Origin: Saccharothrix sp. ALI-22-I
GTDB lineage: Bacteria; Actinomycetota; Actinomycetes; Mycobacteriales; Pseudonocardiaceae
Assembly (NCBI RefSeq): GCF_001984175.1
Contig: NZ_MTQP01000069.1
Location: forward strand, 1,054,001 to 1,118,000
Direction: 5' to 3'
DNA: 64,000 bases
Below are positions 16,576 to 23,554 of the stretch, piece after piece. The first letter of the stretch is position 1. The number at the start of each line of letters is the position of its first letter. The position numbers and the translations under genes were made by a program. The notes below the pieces were generated by a model. That model was not told where the DNA came from. It saw only the letters and a program-made list of their open reading frames with translations, and searched no databases.

Positions 16576-17946
16576 TCAGAACTGGGCGATGAACCTCCAC
16601 GCCTCGCCCTTGGTCCAGGTCCGCGCGCCGTCCTCACAGGCACAGCCGTCGACCGGACCCGGCCCGTGGCCCCCGTCGAACGCGGCCCACTGCACCGGGT
16701 ACCCCGCTCGGCACGAGTACGTCGTCGTGATGTGCGTGCGGCTGCCTCCAGCCGGCTCGCGCGGGCTCTGCGCGGCGCAACCGTTGTTCGCCACGAACCG
16801 ATCGCGCAACGACCGTCCCTGCGAGATGTTCAGCACGTTGTCCGAGATGCCGTGGATGCCGAAGTACGCGATCGGCTGCGTACCGCCGGAGCACCCGCTC
16901 AACTGCGCACCCGCGTACACCACGACGGCGCGGAACACCGTCGCCCGGGAGCACGCCAGCGAGTAGCTCATGCCGCCGCCGTAGCTGAAGCCCATCGCGA
17001 ACCGCAGCTTCGGGTCGACGCAGAGGTCGCCCTCGATCCGCTTGATGAGGTCGTCGACGAACGTGACGTCCTCACCGCCGGAGTTCGCCCAGCCGTTGCC
17101 GAAGCCCTGGGGAGCCACCAGGATCGCGCTGTTGTTCGACTGCTCCTGCATCCCGTAGTACGCCCACGACGCACCGCTGGTACCGCCGGAGGACACGTCG
17201 TTCATCGTGCCGCCACGCCAGTGGAAACCGAAGATCAACCGGTAGGGCCGGGTGTTGTCGTAGCCGTCCGGCACCCGCAGGACGAAGTTGCGGGTCTTGC
17301 CGTTGCTCGTGATCGTGTGCGAGCCGCTGCGCAACGTCGGGGCCTTGCCGCAGCCAGAGCCGCCGGGCTCACCGCCGCCGCCCACCTTGACCATCTGCCA
17401 CTGCTGGCCGTTCCCGCCCGTGTCGGCGTACTGGACGGCGTTCGCGCCGTCCGCGGTGGAGGAGCCCTGCACCTCCACCGCCTTGTTGCTGTGCCGGGCG
17501 ATCAACCGCACGAAGCCGCCGTCGGAATCGGCCGCCCGGAACTGCTGGTTGGTGCCGCCGTGGTCGGTCCACTGCTGGATCGCGACGCCGTCGGCGGTCG
17601 ACGAGTTCGGCACGTCGAGGACCTTGCCGGAGTGGCGCGACTTGAGCCTGTAGTAGCCACCGCCGGAGTCCAGGAACTGCCACTGCTGGTTCGCGCCGTC
17701 GTTGCGCGTCCACTGGGCGATGCGGCCGCCGTCGGCCGTCGACAGGCCGTACACGTCCAACGCCTTGCCGCTGTTGCGGTTCACGAGGACGTACCACGCG
17801 CTCGTGTCGATCGTGGCCGCCGACGCGGGCAACGCGGTCACCGCGGTCACCGTGCCGGCCGCGAGGAGCACCGCCGCCACGGCGGCCGTCACCGGTCGTC
17901 TGCGTCGCGTCTGTGGGGAGGCCAAGGCCTCACCGCTGGCTGTCAT
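16576..17946 (-). CDS. Secreted RICIN-domain CE1 esterase (feruloyl-esterase-like)
   Basis: 456 residues: secretion signal (about 1-44, ending ASAAT), RICIN beta-trefoil with QxW-type repeats (about 45-190; NQQWQF, NQQFRA, GQQWQM), a Gly-rich linker, then an alpha/beta hydrolase of the PHB-depolymerase/CE1 type (about 198-456). Ser321 in GFSYGGG is the nucleophile; GIHGISDN and FDGGHGPGPVDG hold the likely Asp and His. This family releases ferulate or acetate from arabinoxylan. The start ATG 17946 follows AAGGAGTG. It is 16 bases downstream of the ThuA/DUF1080 gene, forming an operon. It closely resembles the catalytic domain at 57149-58468 (for example RLIFGFHWRGGTMNDVSSGG in both), showing module shuffling between paralogues. 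Confidence 0.9.
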   Translation of the reverse strand: MTASGEALASPQTRRRRPVTAAVAAVLLAAGTVTAVTALPASAATIDTSAWYVLVNRNSGKALDVYGLSTADGGRIAQWTRNDGANQQWQFLDSGGGYYRLKSRHSGKVLDVPNSSTADGVAIQQWTDHGGTNQQFRAADSDGGFVRLIARHSNKAVEVQGSSTADGANAVQYADTGGNGQQWQMVKVGGGGEPGGSGCGKAPTLRSGSHTITSNGKTRNFVLRVPDGYDNTRPYRLIFGFHWRGGTMNDVSSGGTSGASWAYYGMQEQSNNSAILVAPQGFGNGWANSGGEDVTFVDDLIKRIEGDLCVDPKLRFAMGFSYGGGMSYSLACSRATVFRAVVVYAGAQLSGCSGGTQPIAYFGIHGISDNVLNISQGRSLRDRFVANNGCAAQSPREPAGGSRTHITTTYSCRAGYPVQWAAFDGGHGPGPVDGCACEDGARTWTKGEAWRFIAQF

Positions 17947-17962
17947 CGAACACTCCTTCGGT

Positions 17963-19660
17963 TCAAGGCAGGGTCCACCGTTGGTTGGTGCCGCCGTGGC
18001 AGCTCCAGATGATCAACTGCGTGCCGTCCGCGGAACCGCCGCCGTTCGCGTCCAGGCACTTGCCCGACTGCGGGTTCACCAGGGAACCGTTGGCGTTCGC
18101 GGTCCAGTTCTGGCCACCGCTGCCGTTGCACGTCCACAGCCGGACCGCGGCCCCGTTGGCCGTGCCCGACACGTCCATGCACTTGTCGAACGCGCGCAGG
18201 GTGGAGCCGTTGACCGTCCAACGCTGGTTCACGCCACTGTTGCACGACCACAGCTGCAACCTCGTGCCATCGGCCGTGCTGCCACCGCTGACGTCGACGC
18301 ACTTGCCGGAGGCTCCGGTGATCGGCCCGGTGCGCGGCACAGTGCCGCCCAGCTCCTTGATGCGGATGTTGCGGAACGACACGTCGTCGCCGGTGCCGTG
18401 GTTCTGGATGCCGATGTGCCCGGACGCCAGGGACCGCGCCGGGTCGGTGTTGGTGAAGTCGTTGATCAGCGCGCCGTTGAGGAACACCTGGAGGCGCTCG
18501 CCCTCGACCAGCAGCTCGAAGGTGTTCCACTCGCCGGGCGGGTTGAGCGCGGCGTCACGGGCGGCCTGGTCGGCGCCCTTGAACCCGTAGATCGCGCCGG
18601 TGGTCTTGTCCGCGGTGTCGGTGGCGTCGATCTGCACCTCGTGGCCGTTGGCGAGGGCCGAGTCCGCGCTGCTGCCCACCGGGAACCCGAGGACCACGCC
18701 GGAGTTGTCGTCCCCGGGCATCCGCCAGTCCAGCTTGAGGGAGTAGGAGCGGAACTCCTTGGCGCTGTACCAGAGCATCCCCATGCCGCCGGACGAGGTC
18801 AGCGTGTTGTCGCTGTTGGTGAAGCCGCCCGGACCGACCTGCGTCCAACCGGTGGTGGAGCCGTTGTACAGCGTGGTGTAGCCGTTCTCCGGCCGGCAGT
18901 CCGCGTCGGCCCGGTTGGCCGTGTAGCGGATGCCGCCGAGGACCATGGCGCGGAAGCCGGCCTCGGCGTAGCTGGCCTGGGTGTGGCCGCTGCCGGTGTA
19001 GAAGGAGCGCCCGCTCTGCACCGGCTTGCACCAGGTGTGGGGGTGGTCGGCGCCCATCGAGCCGCCGCTGTAGGTCGACTCGTCCAGGGTCGCCAGGACC
19101 CGGGCCGTCGACCGGACGCTGCCGCGGAAGTTGTACCACTCGTCGGTCCGGGTCCAGGCCGGGCTCAGGTGCGCGGTGGCCGGGTGCGCCCGGTTCTCGA
19201 CCCGGACCGTCGCCTGCTGGATGGCCGGGTGCGAGGTGAAGTAGGTGCCGACCAGCTCGCCGTAGAACGGCCAGTCGTACTCGGTGTCGGACGCCGAGTG
19301 GATGCCGACGTACCCGCCCCCGCCACGGACGTAGGACTCGAACGCGGTCTGCTGCGTGGCGTTGAGCACGTCCCCGGTGGTGTTGAGGAACACCACGGAC
19401 TCGTACCGGGACAGGTTGGCCGAGGTGAAGTGGGCCGAGTCCTCGGTGGTGGTGACCGTGAAGCTGTTGGCCGCGCCGAGGTCACGGATCAGCTGGATGC
19501 CCGCCGGGATCGAGTCGTGCCGGAAACCCGCGGTCTTGGAGAACACCAGCACGTCGTACGGTGCGTCGGCCGCGGTGGCCGGTGGGCTCGTGCTGAGGGC
19601 GGCGATGGTCAGCACGGCCGCGGCCGTGCCGACCACGCGTCGGGTGAGGGAGCTTCTCAT
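17963..19660 (-). CDS. Secreted ThuA + DUF1080 + RICIN protein
   Basis: 565 residues: signal peptide (1 to about 31), ThuA-like domain (about 34-245; VLVFSKTAGFRHDSIPAGI and GGGYVGIHSASDTEYDWPFYG), a DUF1080/3-keto-disaccharide-hydrolase concanavalin-like domain (about 255-435; GMLWYSAKEFRSYSLKLDWR and EWNTFELLVEGERLQVFLNG) and RICIN (about 445-565; NQRWTV, GQNWTA, NQRWTL). ThuA proteins are glutamine-amidotransferase-like and tied to trehalose and keto-sugar use; DUF1080 proteins hydrolyse 3-keto-disaccharides. With a sugar-dehydrogenase-like protein upstream, an extracellular 3-keto-sugar route is a fair inference. I chose ATG 19660 after CAGGAGGCC rather than the longer frame to 19720. Confidence 0.87.
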   Translation of the reverse strand: MRSSLTRRVVGTAAAVLTIAALSTSPPATAADAPYDVLVFSKTAGFRHDSIPAGIQLIRDLGAANSFTVTTTEDSAHFTSANLSRYESVVFLNTTGDVLNATQQTAFESYVRGGGGYVGIHSASDTEYDWPFYGELVGTYFTSHPAIQQATVRVENRAHPATAHLSPAWTRTDEWYNFRGSVRSTARVLATLDESTYSGGSMGADHPHTWCKPVQSGRSFYTGSGHTQASYAEAGFRAMVLGGIRYTANRADADCRPENGYTTLYNGSTTGWTQVGPGGFTNSDNTLTSSGGMGMLWYSAKEFRSYSLKLDWRMPGDDNSGVVLGFPVGSSADSALANGHEVQIDATDTADKTTGAIYGFKGADQAARDAALNPPGEWNTFELLVEGERLQVFLNGALINDFTNTDPARSLASGHIGIQNHGTGDDVSFRNIRIKELGGTVPRTGPITGASGKCVDVSGGSTADGTRLQLWSCNSGVNQRWTVNGSTLRAFDKCMDVSGTANGAAVRLWTCNGSGGQNWTANANGSLVNPQSGKCLDANGGGSADGTQLIIWSCHGGTNQRWTLP

Positions 19661-19742
19661 CTCTTGGCCTCCTGGGAGGAGGGCGGTGTGGCGCCGCCCC
19701 TGCGATAGGAGCGACGCCACACCGCTGTCCTTGCCGAGTTCG

Positions 19743-22559
19743 TCAGGGCAGGGTCCATCGTTGGTTGGTGCCGCCGTGGCAGCTCCAGATGATCAACTGC
19801 GTGCCGTCGGTGGAACTGGCGCCGTTGGCGTCCAGGCACTTGCCCGACTGCTGGTTCACCAACGAACCGTTGGCGCCGGCGGTCCAGTTCTGCGCACCGC
19901 CGCCGTTGCAGGTCCACAACCGCACCAGGGCGCCGTCGGCGGTGCCGGCCGCGTCCATGCACTTGTCCAGCGCGCGCAGCGTGGACCCGTTCACCGTCCA
20001 ACGCTGGTTCGCACCGGCGTTGCACGTCCACAACTGGATCTTCGTGCCATCGGCCGTACTGCCGCCGCTCACGTCCACGCACTTGCTCGCGACGCCGACG
20101 ATCGGTCCGGTCCGGGTGCCCGTCGAGGCGCCGAACGTGTAGGCGTCCAGGTCGAACAGGGTGCCCGTGTCGCCCGCGAAGGTGAGGTACAGCGTGAACG
20201 TTCCGGCCGGCACGTTGGACAGGTTGGTGGACACGTCGGTGAACGTGTCCCACCCGCCGGTCACCGGCACGGTCACCGTGCCGAGCACCGTTCCGGTGGG
20301 CGAACCGGCCCGCACGGACAGCGTGCCGCCCGAGCCTGCCGACGACACCCGGGCGGTGAACCTCGTCGAACTGCCCAGCGCGTACGGATCGAACGCGATC
20401 CAGTCGCCGTTCTGGATGTCGCCGACGGTCCGCCCGCCCTCGGCCGCCGCCTTGTCGTAGAGGGCGGTGCCGGACTGCGTCGAGTAGTGCTCGGCCTGGC
20501 GGTGCTTCAGCTGGAGCACGTGCTGGGTGTGCGTGGTCACCGGCGGCTGGCCGTTCGAGCCGGAGTCGGTGTACTCGGCGTCGAACACGGCGAACAGGTT
20601 GGCCGCCGTGTCGTGCTCACCGTCCACCGGGATCTGCAACGTGCCCGAGCAGCCGGTCTGCGTGGTGATCGGGTGCCCGTGGCTGTCGTGGCCGAGCACG
20701 TAGCTCAGCTTCACCCGGCTGCAGTCGATCGTGCCGTCCTCGGCGTCCGTCGCGGTGATGGTGTACGGCACGGCGTCGCCGAAGCTGAACAGGCTGCCGT
20801 TGATCGGCGTGTCCAGCTTGACCGTCGGAGCGGTGTTACCGACCGAGATGGACACGCCGGCGGAGCCGGAGCGGCCGCCGGTGTCGGTCACCGTGAGCGT
20901 CACCGAGTACTGGCCGTTGGCCGTGAAGGTGTGGCTCGGGTTGGCGGCCGTGGAGGTGGTGCCGTCGCCGAAGTTCCACGAGTAGCTCAGCGCCGTGCCC
21001 TCGGGGTCGGAGGAGCCGGCCGACGAGAAGTTCACCGTCAGCGGTGCGCTGCCGGAGACGCGGTCGGCGGCGGCCCGGGCGGTCGGCGCCCTGTTCCCGG
21101 CCGGGTTGTACTCGATGCGGTAGAGCGCGGAGCTGGCGTCACCACTGCCCCACCCGGTGCCGTAGTCCAGCACGTACAGGGCGCCGTCGGGGCCGAAGGT
21201 GGCGTCCATGACCTGCGTGCCGCGCCACGGGAACTCGTTGACCTGGCCGGCCGACCCGTCGGCGTTGACGTCGATGGTCTTGATCCAGCGCCGGCCGAAC
21301 TCGGTGGCGAACACGTGGCCGTCCAGCGCGGGCGGGAACTTGATCGACGACGGATTGGCCGCGTCGTACCGGTACACCGGGGCGGCCATCGGGGACTCCG
21401 AGCCGCAGCCGAAGGCGGAGAACGAGCAGTTGTCGTACTTGATCCACGCCGATCGCGCGGCGGGCAGGGTGCCCAATCCGGTGTTGCGCGGCGAGTTGTT
21501 GGCCGGCGCGGCGCAGTTGAACCGGCTGCCGGACTGCCCGTTGGCGAAGTTGTAGTCCACGTACGCCTCGGCCGTGGTGTTCGAGCCGACGCAGTAGGGC
21601 CAGCCGTAGTTGCCCGCCGAGGTGATCCGGTTGAACTCCACCATGCCGGCGGGTCCCCGCGTGTTGCTGCTGGTGCCCGCGTCCGGACCGTACTCGCCGA
21701 CGTAGATCGCGCCGGTCGCCTTGTCCACGTTGAACCGGAACGGGTTGCGCAGACCCATCGCGTAGATCTCCGGCCGGGTGTTCGCGGTGCCGGGCGCGAA
21801 CAGGTTGCCCGCCGGGATCGAGTACGACCCGTTCGCGTTCACCTTGATCCGCAGCACCTTGCCCCGCAGGTCGTTGGTGTTGCCCGCGCTGCGCTGCGCA
21901 TCGTAGACCGGGTTGCGGTTGGTCCGCTCGTCGATCGGGGTGTAGCCGCTGGAGTCGAACGGGTTGGAGTCGTCGCCGGTGGACAGGTACAGGTTGCCGG
22001 CCGCGTCGAAGTCGATGTCACCGCCGACGTGGCAGCAGTTGCCCCGGTCGGTCCCGACCTCCAGCACGGTGACCTGGCTGGCCATGTTCAGCGTGAAGTC
22101 GGCGTTCAGGGTGAACCGGGCCAGCCGGTTGACCCCCTTCCACGCCGAGAAGTCCGAGCCGGTGGCCGGTGCGTCGCCGCCCGGGGTCGACAGCGGCGGT
22201 GCGTAGAACAGGTAGATGAACCGGTTGGTGGCGAAACCGGGGTCCACCCCGATGCCCTGCATGCCTTCCTCGTCGTGCGTGTAGACCGGCACCGTGCCGA
22301 TCACGTTGGTGACGCCGGCCGCCGTGGTGCGGCGCACCGTCCCGTTGCGGGCGGTGTGCAGCACCGAGCGGTCCGGCAACACGGCGAGCGTCATCGGCTC
22401 ACCCACTTCGGCGACCCCTCGGGCCAGCTCGACCTGCTGGAAGTCGGCGGGGTTGACCGCGTGCGCGGCGGCCGGTGGCGAGGAGCCGATCACCGTCGCC
22501 ACCACACCGGCGGCCACGAGGAGAGCGGCGGACAACGCCGCCCTGACCCGGTATCTCAT
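19743..22559 (-). CDS. Secreted PQQ-type sugar dehydrogenase-like protein with PKD, CBM6 and RICIN
   Basis: 938 residues: signal peptide (about 1-33), GSDH-type six-bladed propeller (about 40-485; GMQGIGVDPGFATNRFIYLFY, GDIDFDAAGNLYLSTGDD, NDLRGKVLRI, EIYAMGLRNPFRFNVD), PKD (488-573; YSWNFGDGTTS), an unnamed beta domain (574-684), CBM6 (685-810; RTVGDIQNGDWIAFDPY) and RICIN (816-938). The RNPF stretch corresponds to a PQQ- or sugar-contact region in soluble glucose dehydrogenases. Redox activity here is inferred, since many family members are untested. First gene of a three-gene operon, 82 bases before the ThuA protein. A CebR-like box lies 217 bases upstream. Confidence 0.88.
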   Translation of the reverse strand: MRYRVRAALSAALLVAAGVVATVIGSSPPAAAHAVNPADFQQVELARGVAEVGEPMTLAVLPDRSVLHTARNGTVRRTTAAGVTNVIGTVPVYTHDEEGMQGIGVDPGFATNRFIYLFYAPPLSTPGGDAPATGSDFSAWKGVNRLARFTLNADFTLNMASQVTVLEVGTDRGNCCHVGGDIDFDAAGNLYLSTGDDSNPFDSSGYTPIDERTNRNPVYDAQRSAGNTNDLRGKVLRIKVNANGSYSIPAGNLFAPGTANTRPEIYAMGLRNPFRFNVDKATGAIYVGEYGPDAGTSSNTRGPAGMVEFNRITSAGNYGWPYCVGSNTTAEAYVDYNFANGQSGSRFNCAAPANNSPRNTGLGTLPAARSAWIKYDNCSFSAFGCGSESPMAAPVYRYDAANPSSIKFPPALDGHVFATEFGRRWIKTIDVNADGSAGQVNEFPWRGTQVMDATFGPDGALYVLDYGTGWGSGDASSALYRIEYNPAGNRAPTARAAADRVSGSAPLTVNFSSAGSSDPEGTALSYSWNFGDGTTSTAANPSHTFTANGQYSVTLTVTDTGGRSGSAGVSISVGNTAPTVKLDTPINGSLFSFGDAVPYTITATDAEDGTIDCSRVKLSYVLGHDSHGHPITTQTGCSGTLQIPVDGEHDTAANLFAVFDAEYTDSGSNGQPPVTTHTQHVLQLKHRQAEHYSTQSGTALYDKAAAEGGRTVGDIQNGDWIAFDPYALGSSTRFTARVSSAGSGGTLSVRAGSPTGTVLGTVTVPVTGGWDTFTDVSTNLSNVPAGTFTLYLTFAGDTGTLFDLDAYTFGASTGTRTGPIVGVASKCVDVSGGSTADGTKIQLWTCNAGANQRWTVNGSTLRALDKCMDAAGTADGALVRLWTCNGGGAQNWTAGANGSLVNQQSGKCLDANGASSTDGTQLIIWSCHGGTNQRWTLP

Positions 22560-22775
22560 GGCAGGCTCACACCCTTTGATCTCATCTGACGGTGGCTTCG
22601 ACACGGCCGGCGCGTGGGGCGGCGACGCGCCGGTGGAGCGCTTTGGCGATCGGCGGGTCGAGTGGGTCCGGGTGAGCGGGCCCCTCCGCCAGGACAGCCG
22701 GAGGTAGTCGCCGCCCACACCGGCATGACCTTCTCGACCACTGCCCTTCCTGCCCGAATGACGTCCAGCGCTCTC

Positions 22776-22789
22776 CGGGAGCGCTCCCA
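22776..22789. promoter_or_regulatory. CebR-like operator CGGGAGCGCTCCCA
   Basis: Exact reverse complement of the site at 2762-2775. It lies 217 bases upstream of the sugar-dehydrogenase start at 22559 and fits cellulose- or glucan-responsive LacI control of that operon. The LacI protein encoded at 2871 is the nearest candidate. Confidence 0.65.
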
Positions 22790-22914
22790 GTCGAAGTCAG
22801 GAAGAATTCGGTCGACTTTCCGCGGTCAACCCGTCGACCGGCCGGCGCCGGCACGAGATGGCTGCGGCGGACCGACTCCGCACGCGATCAGGATGGCGGC
22901 GGACGCGGCGGGGA

Positions 22915-22939
22915 CAGTTCGCCATTGAACCATGGGGAC
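22915..22939. repeat. 25-base element shared with 56689-56713
   Basis: It begins CAGTTCGCC and ends GGAC, with TTGAACCAT in the middle. The copy at 56689-56713 differs at two positions (A/G at 22924 and G/A at 22935). Both lie upstream of minus-strand genes for secreted RICIN proteins, about 355 bases away here and about 26 bases away there. A shared operator or leader element is likely. Confidence 0.5.
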
Positions 22940-23313
22940 TCCGAACGAATCGGGCAGTGCGCGGTCCGAACCGACTCGAACCAAGGGGGAGGCTAAGTGC
23001 TAATAATCGGCTAAAGCAACGACTTCGCCTGTCGCTCCCGGGACGCCCGAGCGACGTGCGCCGCAATGTCCTCAACGGACTAGACATCGACGGGGGCTCG
23101 ACCGGTCGGACAACTGCGATTGGGCGGATGCGCCGGCCGGAACACGGCACCCGGTCCACCCCAACGTGTTCGTCGCATCGAAGAGTCCCCTCGTCATCGT
23201 TGACGGGCGCGGCCGGGCTACCCACCTCTGGCCGAACCGCGGGTCTCACCGGAGCCTTCCCGCACCGTAGCCACCGACGACTCAAGGCGTCAACGTTCTG
23301 CCTTGCTAAAATT

Positions 23314-23325
23314 GTTAGCGCTAAC
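23314..23325. promoter_or_regulatory. LacI-type palindrome GTTAGCGCTAAC before GH95
   Basis: Perfect 12-base palindrome centred on the GC core typical of LacI operators. The surrounding GCTAAAATTGTTAGCGCT (23305-23322) recurs exactly at 60250-60267 before the GH62 gene. A second, one-mismatch copy GTTATCGCTAAC lies at 23378-23389. No obvious cognate regulator is adjacent. Confidence 0.6.
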
Positions 23326-23377
23326 GCCTTGGTCGGAATGGCGCAATATGCGCTTTCCGGTTTCCACACCATCGCCT

Positions 23378-23389
23378 GTTATCGCTAAC
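23378..23389. promoter_or_regulatory. Second GTTAnCGCTAAC site before GH95
   Basis: GTTATCGCTAAC matches the palindrome at 23314-23325 in 11 of 12 positions, 64 bases away and about 166 bases before the GH95 start. Paired sites suggest cooperative binding or looping. Confidence 0.5.
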
Positions 23390-23554
23390 ATCATCGTGCG
23401 CCTGGCATTGACGGCGACGTTCGCCGATGGCTACGTTGCCCAAGGGCTTCGGTTGAGCTGTGGACGTTGCGACCCGATTCGGCGGTCCACCAGCCACTGA
23501 GGACAGTCACGTCCCCGCTCCCGGTCCACCACCGTCCGCTTTGGAGGGTCCAGC

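Larger units (their letters stand above)
22560..23554. other. 995-base divergent intergenic region rich in operators
   Basis: No credible gene: both strands have open frames, but none with family resemblance or a ribosome site. It holds the CebR-like box (22776-22789), an element also found near 56.7 kb (22915-22939), two LacI-type palindromes (23314-23325 and 23378-23389) and the GH95 ribosome site. Base composition drops locally around 22990-23010 and 23300-23400, as expected of promoters. Confidence 0.6.

Noticed and set aside
16343..16966. Open plus-strand frame that begins before the RICIN-esterase and runs antisense into it (DPPLWTPLRLAATLGLIDGE onward)
   Set aside because: No ribosome site, no family I recognise, and most of it lies opposite a well-supported gene. 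At best a decayed fragment within 16343-16575.
19356..22589. Long plus-strand open frame opposite the sugar-dehydrogenase and ThuA genes
   Set aside because: Antisense shadow; no domain signature, while the minus strand encodes recognisable modules throughout.
22797..23388. Overlapping open frames on both strands in the 1-kb gap before GH95
   Set aside because: Neither has a ribosome site or similarity, and the stretch contains several operator palindromes that read better as regulatory DNA.
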